Shown one piece after another: positions 52,868 to 62,076 of a stretch of DNA of 64,000 nt (position 1 is its first letter; every line of letters begins with the position of its first letter). The notes beneath the pieces are model-generated. The model saw nothing but the letters and a program-made list of their open reading frames with translations, was not told where the DNA came from and ran no database searches. The position numbers were made by a program, and so were the translations under genes. The DNA is taken from contig NZ_CVUA01000001.1 in NCBI RefSeq assembly GCF_001282785.1, positions 992,001 to 1,056,000 of the forward strand. Reading direction: 5' to 3'. The stretch comes from Halolamina sediminis. Its GTDB lineage: Archaea > Halobacteriota > Halobacteria > Halobacteriales > Haloferacaceae.

Positions 52868-54049
52868 ATGAGTGAGCCCTCCCCCCCTGACGCCGGGCGT
52901 TTCGCCACGGTCGACTGGAACGAGTTCGACGCCGAGCACGCGACGCCGGCGGTCCCGCGCTGGCTCCCGGCCAGCGCCGTCGCCCTGCTCGCGCTGTTCT
53001 GTTACGACTACGTCGCCGACCTCCCGGTCGTGATGACGGGCCTCGACTGGCTGCTCGTGTTGGGCCTCTACATGTTCGGTTCGATCGGGCTGGCGGCGCT
53101 GGTCGGGGCGCCGGAGCAGGTCGCACACTACTGGGGGCAGTTCCGGACCGAGCCTCTCGCAGTCGCGTGTCTGGGCTTTTTGACTGCGTTCGTCGCTGTC
53201 GGGGTGTTCGGCCCGTTCCTGGTGAGTGAGCCCGAGGTACGGATCCTCTACTCCGCTCAGCCGCCCGTCTGGGGCAGCATCGACACCGTGTTCGTCCCGA
53301 ACTGTTACGGGCCCGTCGTCGACGGCCGCTGTCAGGGCTCCTGGCGGTTCCCCCTCGGCACGACCGCCATCGGCGGGAAGGACCTGCTCGTGTTGCTGGT
53401 GCTGGGGACGCGGACGAGCCTGAGCGTCGCCTTCGGCGCCGCGGCGCTGATCGTCCCCGCGGGCGTCGGGGTCGGCGTCGCGGCGGCCACGATCGGCGGT
53501 CGTGTCGAGGCGGCGCTGATGTGGCTGGCCGAGTCCCTCCAGTCGGTCCCCGCGATCCTGATCTACCTCGTGCTGTTCTACTGGATCGTCGAGGGGCGGC
53601 TCCGACTCCTGATCGGCGTGCTCGGGCTGGTCAGCTGGGGCGGGCTGGCCCGTCTAGTGCGCGACGAGCTCAGAGTCCGTGAGAACGAGCAGTACGCACA
53701 AGCTGCCCGCATCGGCGGCGTCGGGGAGCGACGGCTGCTGAGCCGGCATCTACTGCCGAACCTGCTGCCGGCCGTGCTCTCGAACGTGGCGCTGCAGATC
53801 CCGCTGTTCGTCCTGATCGAGGCGACGGTGTCGTTCATCCAGATCCCGGTGATGCAAGGCGCCTCGACGCTCGGCGACCCCAGCAACTTCTCGTGGGGAC
53901 AGCAGATCTACAACTCCCTGTTCACGGTCGGGCTCCCCTCGGCGTGGTGGCTCGCGGGGCTCCCGCTACTGCTGCTGTCGCTGACAGTGTTCGCGTTCAA
54001 CGTCCTCGGCGACGCGATGGTCGAGGCGTTGGAGCCCCGCGGTGGGTAG
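52868..54049 (+). CDS. ABC transporter permease, DppC-type
   Basis: A protein of 393 residues with an N-terminal extension of three membrane segments before the transport domain. The family loop is YAQAARIGGVGERRLLSRHLLPNLLP, with PLGTTAIGGKDLLVLLVLGTRTSL ahead of it. With DppB it would form the channel of an oligopeptide-type importer. A decayed copy of its 3' end sits at 51586-51757, beyond the dppB-type gene. Confidence 0.88.
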   Translation: MSEPSPPDAGRFATVDWNEFDAEHATPAVPRWLPASAVALLALFCYDYVADLPVVMTGLDWLLVLGLYMFGSIGLAALVGAPEQVAHYWGQFRTEPLAVACLGFLTAFVAVGVFGPFLVSEPEVRILYSAQPPVWGSIDTVFVPNCYGPVVDGRCQGSWRFPLGTTAIGGKDLLVLLVLGTRTSLSVAFGAAALIVPAGVGVGVAAATIGGRVEAALMWLAESLQSVPAILIYLVLFYWIVEGRLRLLIGVLGLVSWGGLARLVRDELRVRENEQYAQAARIGGVGERRLLSRHLLPNLLPAVLSNVALQIPLFVLIEATVSFIQIPVMQGASTLGDPSNFSWGQQIYNSLFTVGLPSAWWLAGLPLLLLSLTVFAFNVLGDAMVEALEPRGG

Positions 54050-54097
54050 GCGCCGCCCCTCCGACACGGCCTTTCCGCTCCGGCCCGTCGTTCACCC

Positions 54098-54379
54098 ATG
54101 ACCGAACGGATCGAGGCCGAAGCCATCCACGCCGTCGCGCCCGAGGAGTTCGGCGAGCACGATCTCGACCCCGAACTCGAGTCGCTGGCGGGGGATCGCC
54201 ACGTCGTCGTCTGCCGGCGCGGCGGCCACCCGTCGATCTTCGAGCTCGCGTGGGCGATGCTCCGCCGGAAACCGATCGAGCCGGTGACGCTGCTCGTCGA
54301 GGAACGTATCCGAGAGGGCGAGACCGTCGACGTGACCGTCGAGGAGACGTCGATCGACGGCGTCTACCGCGTCGTGTAG
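54098..54379 (+). CDS. Hypothetical 93-residue protein
   Basis: A small acidic, soluble protein (MTERIEAEAIHAVAPEEFGE, VVVCRRGGHPSIFELAWAML) with alternating beta and alpha prediction and codon use like its neighbours. I do not recognise a family. Its 3' end overlaps the opposing membrane gene by 16 bases. Confidence 0.65.
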   Translation: MTERIEAEAIHAVAPEEFGEHDLDPELESLAGDRHVVVCRRGGHPSIFELAWAMLRRKPIEPVTLLVEERIREGETVDVTVEETSIDGVYRVV

Positions 54380-55047
54380 CGACGGAGCGGCCGGGCGGCG
54401 AGCAGCCACGCCGCGAGCACGTACGCCGCCGTCCCGAGAACGTACGTCCCGCCGCCGACGGTCGGCGCTGCGCCGACGCTCAGCCCCGCGCCGGTCAGCG
54501 CCCCCGCGAGGCTCGTGACTAGCGGCAGCGCACAGCCCGCACAGGAGCCGACTGCGACCAGCCCGCCGACCCCCGCGGAGAGCCCCTCCTCGACGACGTT
54601 CCGGACCGACAGCGACACCAGGTAGCCGAGCGCGAGCACGCCGGCCGCGCGGTAGGGGACGAGCGTGAACGCGACCCCGACGCCGCTGAAGCGCAGTACG
54701 GGCCCCCACCCGGGCGGAAGCAACACGAGATCGACGCCCGTCGCCGGCCCCATCGCGGGCCCGACGGCGCCGATCAGCCACGCGAGCCCGAGCACGTAGG
54801 CGGCACCGACGGCGGCGGCGATCCACCGCCCCGGCCGACCAACCGTCGGGCGGTCCGCGTGTCGGACTGCGACCACGGCGACAGTGAGCCAGACGAACGG
54901 TATCGCGAGCATCGTCGGCGCCGCCAGCCCCGCGTCGGTCGCGAGGAGGTACGCCAGCGCGAGCGCGGACTGGACGCCGAGTGCGAGCACCGCGGTCCGG
55001 GCCGGCGCGGGGATCGACCACGAGCGTGCGGTCGCGACGCGGCTCAC
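54364..55047 (-). CDS. Membrane protein of the copper-loading operon
   Basis: A protein of 227 residues with a GTG start that overlaps the P-type ATPase stop (55044-55047). Six to seven membrane segments are present. The only Cys pair is in VAVGSCAGCALPLVTSLAG, an attractive copper-binding or redox site within the membrane. Likely works with the ATPase in oxidase copper supply; the family name is not known to me. Confidence 0.75.
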   Translation of the reverse strand: MSRVATARSWSIPAPARTAVLALGVQSALALAYLLATDAGLAAPTMLAIPFVWLTVAVVAVRHADRPTVGRPGRWIAAAVGAAYVLGLAWLIGAVGPAMGPATGVDLVLLPPGWGPVLRFSGVGVAFTLVPYRAAGVLALGYLVSLSVRNVVEEGLSAGVGGLVAVGSCAGCALPLVTSLAGALTGAGLSVGAAPTVGGGTYVLGTAAYVLAAWLLAARPLRRYTTR

Positions 55048-57494
55048 TCGCGCTCACCCCCATCGGCGACTGCAGCCCGCCGACGATCGCCGCCCGCCGT
55101 CGCCGGCTCCGGGTCGTCCTCTCCGTTCGGCCCGAGCGAGCGCGTCGTGTTCGCGACGACGAGTAGACTCGACGCCGCCATCGCGACCGCGGCGATCAGC
55201 GGCGTGATGACTCCCAGCGCCGCGGCGGGCACCGCGACCGCGTTGTAACAGAACGCCCACGCGAGGTTCTCCCGAACCCGCCGGCGTGTCGCCGTGAGGG
55301 TGTCGAGCGCGCGATCGACGGCGCCGAGATCCCGACCCACCAGCACCGCATCGGCGGCGTCGGCGGCGAGTTCGGTGCCGGAAGCGACCGCGATTCCGAG
55401 GTCGGCCGCCGCGAGCGCCGGCGCGTCGTTACTGCCGTCGCCGACCATCGCGACGGTTCCTTCGTTCCCGAGCCGCCGGACCGTCTCGGTCTTCCCGGCG
55501 GGCGGGAGCCCGGCGTACACCTCGTCGATTCCCGGCACTTCGCGGAAGCGGTCGGCCGCGGCCCCCTCGTCGCCAGTGAGGACGACCACCCGGCGGTCCT
55601 CGCTCAACTCTTCGACCGCCTCGCGCCAGCCGGGCCGGGGGTCGTCGCCGGCGACGAGCACGCCGCGAACCGCGCCCGCCCAGCCGACGTACGCCGCGAG
55701 ATGGCCCGACTCCTCGCCCTCGGCGTAGCGATCGCGGAGCTCGTCGGGGATCGTCGCGTCCGCGAACAGCGATTCGTCGCCGACGGTCACCTGCGGCCCG
55801 GCCCCGACACGGCCCGAGACGCCGTGACCGGGGTGGGTCTCGTACGCCGCGACGGTCGAGTCCGGCCCCGTCTCGGTGTTGGCCTCGTCCGCGGCGGCGA
55901 CGACCGCCTCGGCGACGGGGTGGTCCGAGCGCGCCTCGACGGCGGCCGCGCGGCCGAGCAGCGTCTCCCGGTCGGTTCCGTCGGCGCTTTCGAGATCCAG
56001 CAGCGCCATCTCGCCGGTCGTGAGCGTGCCGGTCTTGTCGAGCGCGACGGTGTCGACGTCGGTGGCCGTCTCGACGGCGCTCCCGTCGGTCAGGACGACG
56101 CCGTCCTCCAGCAGCGAGCGCGTGCCGGCCGCGATCGCCAGCGGCGTCGCGAGCCCCAGCGCACAGGGACAGGAGACCACGAGCACCGTCAGCCCGGTCA
56201 GGAGCGCCGCGGTCACGCTGGCGCCGAGCAGCAGGTGGACCACGAACGCGAGCGCGCCCAGCACGAGCACCGCGGGAACGAAGATCGTCGCGAGCGCGTC
56301 GGCCAGTCGCTGGGGCGTGCCCTCGCCGCGGACGTCCCAGAGCAGCGAGACCACGCGGTCGAGCGTGCGTTCCGCGCCGTCGGCGGCCCGAACGACGAGC
56401 CGGCCGTCGGAGACGACCGTCCCGCCGCGGACCTCGTCGCCGCGACCGCGCCGCACCGGGAGCGACTCGCCGGTCACGAGCGACTCATCGACCGCGGCGG
56501 TCCCCTCGATCACCTCGCCGTCGACGGGGACGCGCTCGCCGGAGCGGACGACCAACTCGTCGCCGCCCTCGACGGCTTCGACCGGGACCGTCTCGCTTCC
56601 GTCGCCGGTCCGCAGCCGGGCCTCCGAGACGCGATCGCGGGTGAGGTCTGCGAGCTCGCCGACCGCGCGCTGCTTGATCCGCTCCTCGTAGTAGCTCCCG
56701 ACCGTGACCGCGAGCACGACGACGATCGTCACATCGAAGTACACCTCGATCCGCCCAGTGAGCACCGCGAGTCCGCTGTAGAGGTAGGCGGTCGCCGCCG
56801 CTAGCGAGACGAGCAGGTCCATGTTGGGCTGCCGGGTTCGGATGGCGACGTACGCCCCGCGGAGCAGCGGCGCGCCGGTGTACGCGAGCACGACCGTCGC
56901 CGAGAGCCAGACGTTGCCGAGCAGGAACCGGCCGGCGCCGTCGCTCAGGTCGAACAGCAGCGCATCCGGCGGCAGCCCGAAGTAGACGGGGTAGAGGAAC
57001 AGGACGTACCACAGCATCGCCATCATGCCGAAGAAGCCGCCGACGAGCAGGCGGCCGACCGTTCCGTCGTCGTCGCGGCGCTCCGCTGTCGACGGCGCGG
57101 CCGCGTAGCCGACGCCGGAGACCGTCTCCGCGACTGACTCGGGGTCGGTCGCGTCTGGGTCGTAGTGGACCCGCATCGCCTCGGCCGGGAAGTTCGCGTC
57201 CGCCGCGGCGACGCCGTCGTCGGCGGTCGCGCGACGTTCGAGGAACGCCTCACAGCTGGCGCAGTGCATCCCGTCCACCTGCAGGTACGCGGTCTCGGCG
57301 TCGTCGGGGGCTGACGTTTCGGACCCACGAACCGCCTCGCGGGCGTCGGCGGCGTCTGCCGCCGCCGGGTCGTCGAGGCTCCGCGCGACTTCCAGACAGC
57401 CACGGCAGCAGAACGTCCCGTCCACGTCGTCGCCGGTCAACGGCGGGTCGGGCGTATCGAGCCCACAGAGCGTACAGTCGTTGGTCGCGCTCAC
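55044..57494 (-). CDS. Copper-translocating P1B-type ATPase (CopA/FixI-like)
   Basis: A protein of 816 residues from a GTG start. The N-terminus has a Cys-rich metal domain (CTLCGLD, FCCRGCLEV) and an HMA domain (VDGMHCASCEAFL). Then come TGES, the CPC metal channel (VVSCPCALGLATP), the phosphorylated Asp in ALDKTGTLTTG and the hinge GDGSNDAPAL. CPC indicates Cu(I). The Cys-rich N-terminal module plus location opposite a cytochrome oxidase resembles CcoI/FixI pumps that feed copper to oxidases, as opposed to detoxification pumps. Start and stop overlap both neighbours. Confidence 0.93.
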   Translation of the reverse strand: MSATNDCTLCGLDTPDPPLTGDDVDGTFCCRGCLEVARSLDDPAAADAADAREAVRGSETSAPDDAETAYLQVDGMHCASCEAFLERRATADDGVAAADANFPAEAMRVHYDPDATDPESVAETVSGVGYAAAPSTAERRDDDGTVGRLLVGGFFGMMAMLWYVLFLYPVYFGLPPDALLFDLSDGAGRFLLGNVWLSATVVLAYTGAPLLRGAYVAIRTRQPNMDLLVSLAAATAYLYSGLAVLTGRIEVYFDVTIVVVLAVTVGSYYEERIKQRAVGELADLTRDRVSEARLRTGDGSETVPVEAVEGGDELVVRSGERVPVDGEVIEGTAAVDESLVTGESLPVRRGRGDEVRGGTVVSDGRLVVRAADGAERTLDRVVSLLWDVRGEGTPQRLADALATIFVPAVLVLGALAFVVHLLLGASVTAALLTGLTVLVVSCPCALGLATPLAIAAGTRSLLEDGVVLTDGSAVETATDVDTVALDKTGTLTTGEMALLDLESADGTDRETLLGRAAAVEARSDHPVAEAVVAAADEANTETGPDSTVAAYETHPGHGVSGRVGAGPQVTVGDESLFADATIPDELRDRYAEGEESGHLAAYVGWAGAVRGVLVAGDDPRPGWREAVEELSEDRRVVVLTGDEGAAADRFREVPGIDEVYAGLPPAGKTETVRRLGNEGTVAMVGDGSNDAPALAAADLGIAVASGTELAADAADAVLVGRDLGAVDRALDTLTATRRRVRENLAWAFCYNAVAVPAAALGVITPLIAAVAMAASSLLVVANTTRSLGPNGEDDPEPATAGGDRRRAAVADGGERE

Positions 57495-58261
57495 GGCGTC
57501 GGCACCTCCGCGTAGTGGGGCAGGTGGATCTGTGGCACCGGGACGCCGAGGAGGCCGAGCCCGTGCAGCAGCGGGAGCAGGCCGAGTAGCAGGAACGCGC
57601 CGCCGAGCGCGCGGTGGAGCTGCGACCGGGCCGACGGCGACACCGCGCCGAGCACCGTGGCCGAGCCGATCATCGCCGGCGCGGTGCCGACGCCCAGCGT
57701 GCCCAGTGCGAGCGCGCCGGCGACCGGCGAGCCGCGGGCGAACGCGTAGAGGTACGCCGGATACAGCAGCGGACACGGCAGCAGCGCGTGGATCGAACCT
57801 AGCAGCGCGATCCGCGGCCCCTCGGCCCACGTCCGCGCTCGCTCGACAGCAACCGTGGAGAGCCGCTCGAACAGCCCCGAGACGCCGGGGATCGGCACTC
57901 GGCCGGGATCGATCGGCCGGCCGCGGAGGTAGCCTGCGCCGACGACGAGAACGAGCGTCCCGGCGACGACGCCGAACAGCCCGCGGACCACGTCGACGCC
58001 GGCGAACAGGCTGCCGCCGGCGACGGTCGCGCCCCCGAGCGCGCCGAGGGCCGCGCCCACCAGCGCGTACGTGCCCACGCGGCCGGCCGTCAGGAGCCCC
58101 TGCTGGCGTACGTCACGGAGCGTCACTCGGCCCTGTGGGCTGCCGGCGTCCCCGGCGTACGCGGTCACGAGCGGCCCACACATGCCCAGACAGTGGGCGC
58201 CGCCGAGCAGCCCGACGAGCAGGAACGCTCCGAGCTCGACGCCGGCGCCGAGTCCGAACAT
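57491..58261 (-). CDS. TauE/SafE-like (CcdA-like) membrane protein
   Basis: A protein of 256 residues with six to seven membrane segments. GGAHCLGMCGPLV near residue 25 is a conserved His/Cys motif of the sulfite-exporter-like proteins found with oxidase maturation genes. A second family mark is LPCPLLYPAYLYA. In cbb3 gene clusters relatives sit beside CcoI. A role in moving copper or reducing equivalents is inference. Confidence 0.85.
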   Translation of the reverse strand: MFGLGAGVELGAFLLVGLLGGAHCLGMCGPLVTAYAGDAGSPQGRVTLRDVRQQGLLTAGRVGTYALVGAALGALGGATVAGGSLFAGVDVVRGLFGVVAGTLVLVVGAGYLRGRPIDPGRVPIPGVSGLFERLSTVAVERARTWAEGPRIALLGSIHALLPCPLLYPAYLYAFARGSPVAGALALGTLGVGTAPAMIGSATVLGAVSPSARSQLHRALGGAFLLLGLLPLLHGLGLLGVPVPQIHLPHYAEVPTP

Positions 58262-58264
58262 GGC

Positions 58265-58459
58265 TCAGACGCTGCCGACGGCGGACTCCCCCTCCTCGTG
58301 CGGACCGAACATCAGGTAGAGGCCGCCGACGATCAGCAACACGCAGGTGGTCGACGCCAGTGCGACAGTGACCCCACCGTTGATCTGTAAGGCGTACAGC
58401 CACACCGGGACGAGCGCTGCGAGCCCGATGGCGGCCAACCCTCGTGCGGATACGGACAT
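58265..58459 (-). CDS. 64-residue cox-cluster membrane protein
   Basis: Two membrane segments (GLAAIGLAALVPVWLYAL and TVALASTTCVLLIVGGLYLM) and a short acidic tail. It starts the copper-loading operon, three bases ahead of the TauE/SafE-like gene. Similar small proteins of unknown function occur in haloarchaeal oxidase clusters. Confidence 0.75.
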   Translation of the reverse strand: MSVSARGLAAIGLAALVPVWLYALQINGGVTVALASTTCVLLIVGGLYLMFGPHEEGESAVGSV

Positions 58460-58528
58460 ACACCCTCGTTCGGTCTCATTTACGTAGGCACCTCCGCCGA
58501 TTCCTACCGTCTGGGAACTGGCGGGGTG

Positions 58529-58540
58529 GGTTAATCAATC
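58529..58540 (+). promoter_or_regulatory. TATA-like region of the ba3 oxidase operon
   Basis: GGTTAATCAATC is the most AT-rich stretch in the 99-base divergent gap and ends 18 bases before ATG 58559, so it fits a leaderless operon promoter. Confidence 0.5.
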
Positions 58541-58558
58541 GGGGAACAAGGCGCTCCC

Positions 58559-59764
58559 ATGGCACCGAACGCGGATAGACAGCCACGGCCGACACGGCGA
58601 CGGCTCCTCGCCGCCGGAGGGGCGGTCGCGACCGGCGCGCTGCTCGGCGCGGCCGGCCCCGCGGCGGCCCAGTCGTCGTTCGACGGCTGGTTCGACGGCG
58701 TGAGCAACTACGACGGCGTCGTCGACCGGACCGGCCAGTCGGAGGTAACCGTCGAAGTGGGCGTCGATAACGGGGGACAGCCGTACGGGTTCGGCCCGCC
58801 GGCAGTCCGAGTCGATCCCGGGACGACGGTCGTCTGGGAGTGGACCGGCCGGGGCGGCTCGCACAACGTCGTCGCCGAGGACGGCTCCTTCGAGTCGGAG
58901 CTCTCCTCGGAGGAGGGATACACGTTCAGCCACACCTTCGAGAGCGAGGGGACGTTCAAGTACGTCTGTGTCCCCCACGAGTCCCTCGGGATGAAGGGAG
59001 CGGTCGTCGTCGGCGCCGGCGGTGGCGGCGTCTCCGAGCCGGACTACGGCGACTGGTTCAGCGACGTCCCCAACTACGACGAGACCGTCGACGAGCGCGG
59101 TAACTCGGAGGTGACTGTCGAGGTGGGCGTCGACAACGGCGGCCAACCGTACGGGTTCGGCCCGCCGGCGGTTCGTATCGACCCCGGGACGACGGTCGTC
59201 TGGGAGTGGACCGGCCGTGGCGGGTCGCACAACGTCGTCGCCGAGGACGGCTCCTTCGAGTCGGAGCTCTCCTCGGAGGCGGGGTACACGTTCAGCCACA
59301 CCTTCGAGGAGGAGGGCGTCTACGAGTACGTCTGTGTCCCCCACGAGTCCCTCGGGATGAAGGCGGCGATCGTCGTCGGCAACGTCAGCGGTGGCGGCGG
59401 CGACGGCGGTGACGGCGGCGAGGGCGACGGCGAGGCCGCGGGCGGCGGCTTCTCGATCCCGATGCCCTCGGACTTCGTTGGCTGGCTGGCGCTGCTGTTC
59501 GGCGCCGGCGGCGGGCTCGCGGTGACAATGGTGCTCGGCGCGGAGTCGTACGCGGCCTACCGCGAGCACTCCAAGTCCGAGCAGGCGTACGTCGGCGAGC
59601 AGTCGACCGAGGCCGCCGACACCGAGCCCGTCGAGGAGATCGGCGAGGAGTACGATCCGGTCGGGACGGCGGCGCTGGTCGCGGGCTACTTCGTCCTGAT
59701 CGCGCTGTTGTGGGTGTTCATGTACTTCGTCGAGTTCATTGGCGGACCGACGATCACTGGGTGA
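58559..59764 (+). CDS. Double halocyanin domain protein fused to membrane segments
   Basis: A protein of 401 residues. A Tat signal (TRRRLLAAGGAVATGALLG) is followed by two plastocyanin-type domains (about 40-155 and 160-275). Each has GGSHNVVAEDGSFESELSS and YVCVPHESLGMK, giving the His, Cys, His, Met copper site. A Gly/Asp linker and two C-terminal membrane helices (WLALLFGAGGGLAVTMVLG and a last one near VAGYFVLIALLW) anchor it. As first gene of the oxidase operon it is the likely electron donor to the ba3 oxidase. The two domains are nearly identical in DNA as well. Confidence 0.92.
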   Translation: MAPNADRQPRPTRRRLLAAGGAVATGALLGAAGPAAAQSSFDGWFDGVSNYDGVVDRTGQSEVTVEVGVDNGGQPYGFGPPAVRVDPGTTVVWEWTGRGGSHNVVAEDGSFESELSSEEGYTFSHTFESEGTFKYVCVPHESLGMKGAVVVGAGGGGVSEPDYGDWFSDVPNYDETVDERGNSEVTVEVGVDNGGQPYGFGPPAVRIDPGTTVVWEWTGRGGSHNVVAEDGSFESELSSEAGYTFSHTFEEEGVYEYVCVPHESLGMKAAIVVGNVSGGGGDGGDGGEGDGEAAGGGFSIPMPSDFVGWLALLFGAGGGLAVTMVLGAESYAAYREHSKSEQAYVGEQSTEAADTEPVEEIGEEYDPVGTAALVAGYFVLIALLWVFMYFVEFIGGPTITG

Positions 59765-59767
59765 TTC

Positions 59768-60289
59768 ATGCACGTACATCGATTCGAGAAACTCTGGTTC
59801 GGCGCATCGCTCGTCCTGATCGTCGCGTTCATCGGGACCATCATCTACGGCGCGGTCGGCCCCGGCGTCGCGATGGTCGACGACAGCGGCGGGACGGTCG
59901 AACCGTCGGTCATCGCCGACGGGAACTACGAGCAGGTGGATAACTTCCGGGAGCCGGGCGTGTACGACAGCGACGACGGCGTGAACGTGTACGTCGTCGC
60001 CCGGCAGTACCTGTTCCAGCCCGGCAGCTCGGAGCCGATCCGCGTGCCCGCGGGCGAGCCCGTGACGTTCCACGTCACCACGCCCGACGTGACACACGGG
60101 TTCAACCTCGCCGGGACGAACGTGAACTCGATGGTGATCCCCGGGCAGATCGCGGAGTTCACCGTCACGTTCGACGAGCCCGGGGAGCACGGCATCGTCT
60201 GTCACGAGTACTGTGGCAGCGGCCACCACACGATGGAGGGCCAAGTGGTCGTCGTGGAGCAGTCGGAGTTCGACGGAGGTGACAGCTAA
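59768..60289 (+). CDS. ba3-type cytochrome oxidase subunit II
   Basis: A protein of 173 residues with one N-terminal membrane segment, the short form typical of ba3 oxidases. The CuA site is complete: DVTHGFN (His) and CHEYCGSGHHTM (two Cys, His, Met). VVARQYLFQPGSSEPIRVPAG is also typical. It receives electrons from the blue copper donor. The stop overlaps the ATG of subunit I by one base (TAATG). Confidence 0.94.
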   Translation: MHVHRFEKLWFGASLVLIVAFIGTIIYGAVGPGVAMVDDSGGTVEPSVIADGNYEQVDNFREPGVYDSDDGVNVYVVARQYLFQPGSSEPIRVPAGEPVTFHVTTPDVTHGFNLAGTNVNSMVIPGQIAEFTVTFDEPGEHGIVCHEYCGSGHHTMEGQVVVVEQSEFDGGDS

Positions 60290-62046
60290 TGGCTACTGAA
60301 CACGGCAGCGAGACGGGGTTCGAGACCGAGCAGGAGTACGTGGAGACCGACGACGGCACGCGGCGCAAGCTGGCGTTCGTCGACCGGTTCCCCGAGGCCG
60401 CCCGGACCGCACGGATCTGCCTGTGGATCGCGTTCGCGTCGTTCGGCGTCGGCGCGCTGTTCGGGCTGATCCAGGCGCTGCACCGCACGAACACGCTGCG
60501 GATCATCCCGTCGTCGGACTACTACACGATCCTGACCGGTCACGGCGTGCTGCTGGCGCTGGTGTTCACCACGTTCGGGATCGCCGGGCTGTTCCACTGG
60601 GCGAACACCCGGAGTTTGGGTGTCTCCCCCACGAACAAGCGGCTGACGCAGGGCTGGCTGTGGACGATGACGATCGGCACCGTGCTCGCCGCCGCGACGA
60701 TCCTCGCGGGGCTGTTCGACTGGATCCCCGCCAGCGCGGACGTGCTGTACACGTTCTACGCGCCGCTCGAGGCGCATCCGCTGTTCTACATCGGCGCGGC
60801 GCTGCTGATCGTCGGCTCGTGGGGCGCGGGGCTGGACTGGTTCCTGCAGTACCGCGAGTGGCGCGAGTCGAACCCGGACAGCCGGATCCCGCTGCAGTCC
60901 TTTATGGTGATGACGACGATGCTGATGTGGTACCTCTCCTCGCTGGGAGTGGCGATCGAGGTCGTCGTCTTCCTGATCCCGTGGTCGCTGGGGCTGATCA
61001 GCCAGGTCGACCCGCTGCTGACCCGGACGCTGTTCTGGTACTTCGGCCACCCGGTGGTGTACTTCTGGCTGCTGCCGGCGTACGTGGTCTGGTACACCGT
61101 CCTGCCGAAGCTCGCGGGCGGCCGGCTGTTCAGTGACCCGCTCGCACGGGTAACGTTCATCCTGTTCCTGCTGCTGTCGACGCCGGTCGGGTTCCACCAC
61201 CAGTACACCGACCCCGGGATCGCATCCGGCTACAAGTTGGTGGCGATGACGAACACGTTCTTCCTGCTGTTGCCATCGTTACTGACGCTGTTCACCGTCG
61301 TCGCGAGCATGGAACACGGCGCGCGCCAGCAGGGCGCGGGCGGCCGCCTCGCGTGGCTCAAGGATCTCCCGTGGGAACGGCCGGAGTTCTCCGGCATCGC
61401 GCTCGCGGGGATCATGTTCGCCGCCGGCGGCTTCTCCGGGATGATCAACGCCGGGATGAACATCAACTACCTCATCCACAACACGATCTGGGTGCCGGGT
61501 CACTTCCACCTCACCGTGGGGACCGCCTACGCGCTGACGCTGATGGCGATCTCCTACTGGCTGGTCCCCCAGCTCACCGGCAAGCGGCTCCAGTTCCGCG
61601 GGCTGGCGTCGATCCAGCCGTTCGTCTGGTTCGTCGGCATGGTGCTGATGTCGAACGCCATGCACCGCGGCGGGCTCGCGGGCATCCCCCGGCGCACCGC
61701 CGAACCGCAGTACGAGCAGGTGAGCTTCGACGCCGTCGTCGGGACGGTCGGCGAGATGCGGGTCCAGATCGCGATTGGCGGCACGCTCCTGTTCCTCGGG
61801 GCGGTGATGTTCCTCGCGGTGATGTTCGGGACGTGGGCGCTGGGCAAGCCCAACAGCCAACTGCGGGTCAGCGGCTCGATCCCCGAACCGCTCTCGGGCC
61901 CCGAGGAGTCGCCGCAGGTGCTCGACAACCTCAAGCTCTGGACGGCCATCGCGGTCGCGCTGGTGTTGCTGGCCTACGGCATCCCGCTGTACGACATGGT
62001 CGCCGACGGGCTCCTCTGGCCCGGTAGCCTTCCGATCCCGGCGTAG
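60289..62046 (+). CDS. ba3-type cytochrome oxidase subunit I
   Basis: A protein of 585 residues with about 13 membrane segments. Heme and CuB ligands are visible: YTILTGHGVLLALVF, WYFGHPVVYFWLLPAYV (His and the cross-linked Tyr), TPVGFHHQYTDPG (His-His) and VPGHFHLTVGTA (heme ligands). The D-channel residues of A-type oxidases are absent, in line with B-type enzymes. It reduces O2 and pumps protons at high oxygen affinity. Confidence 0.96.
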   Translation: MATEHGSETGFETEQEYVETDDGTRRKLAFVDRFPEAARTARICLWIAFASFGVGALFGLIQALHRTNTLRIIPSSDYYTILTGHGVLLALVFTTFGIAGLFHWANTRSLGVSPTNKRLTQGWLWTMTIGTVLAAATILAGLFDWIPASADVLYTFYAPLEAHPLFYIGAALLIVGSWGAGLDWFLQYREWRESNPDSRIPLQSFMVMTTMLMWYLSSLGVAIEVVVFLIPWSLGLISQVDPLLTRTLFWYFGHPVVYFWLLPAYVVWYTVLPKLAGGRLFSDPLARVTFILFLLLSTPVGFHHQYTDPGIASGYKLVAMTNTFFLLLPSLLTLFTVVASMEHGARQQGAGGRLAWLKDLPWERPEFSGIALAGIMFAAGGFSGMINAGMNINYLIHNTIWVPGHFHLTVGTAYALTLMAISYWLVPQLTGKRLQFRGLASIQPFVWFVGMVLMSNAMHRGGLAGIPRRTAEPQYEQVSFDAVVGTVGEMRVQIAIGGTLLFLGAVMFLAVMFGTWALGKPNSQLRVSGSIPEPLSGPEESPQVLDNLKLWTAIAVALVLLAYGIPLYDMVADGLLWPGSLPIPA

Positions 62047-62076
62047 CGCAGCGCCCTCCCACTCTTCGACTGACTC

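Noticed and set aside
58680-59350. Assembly duplication in the halocyanin gene
   Set aside because: The two domains differ at scattered, mostly silent positions and have different linkers, so they are real repeats, although read support was not available.
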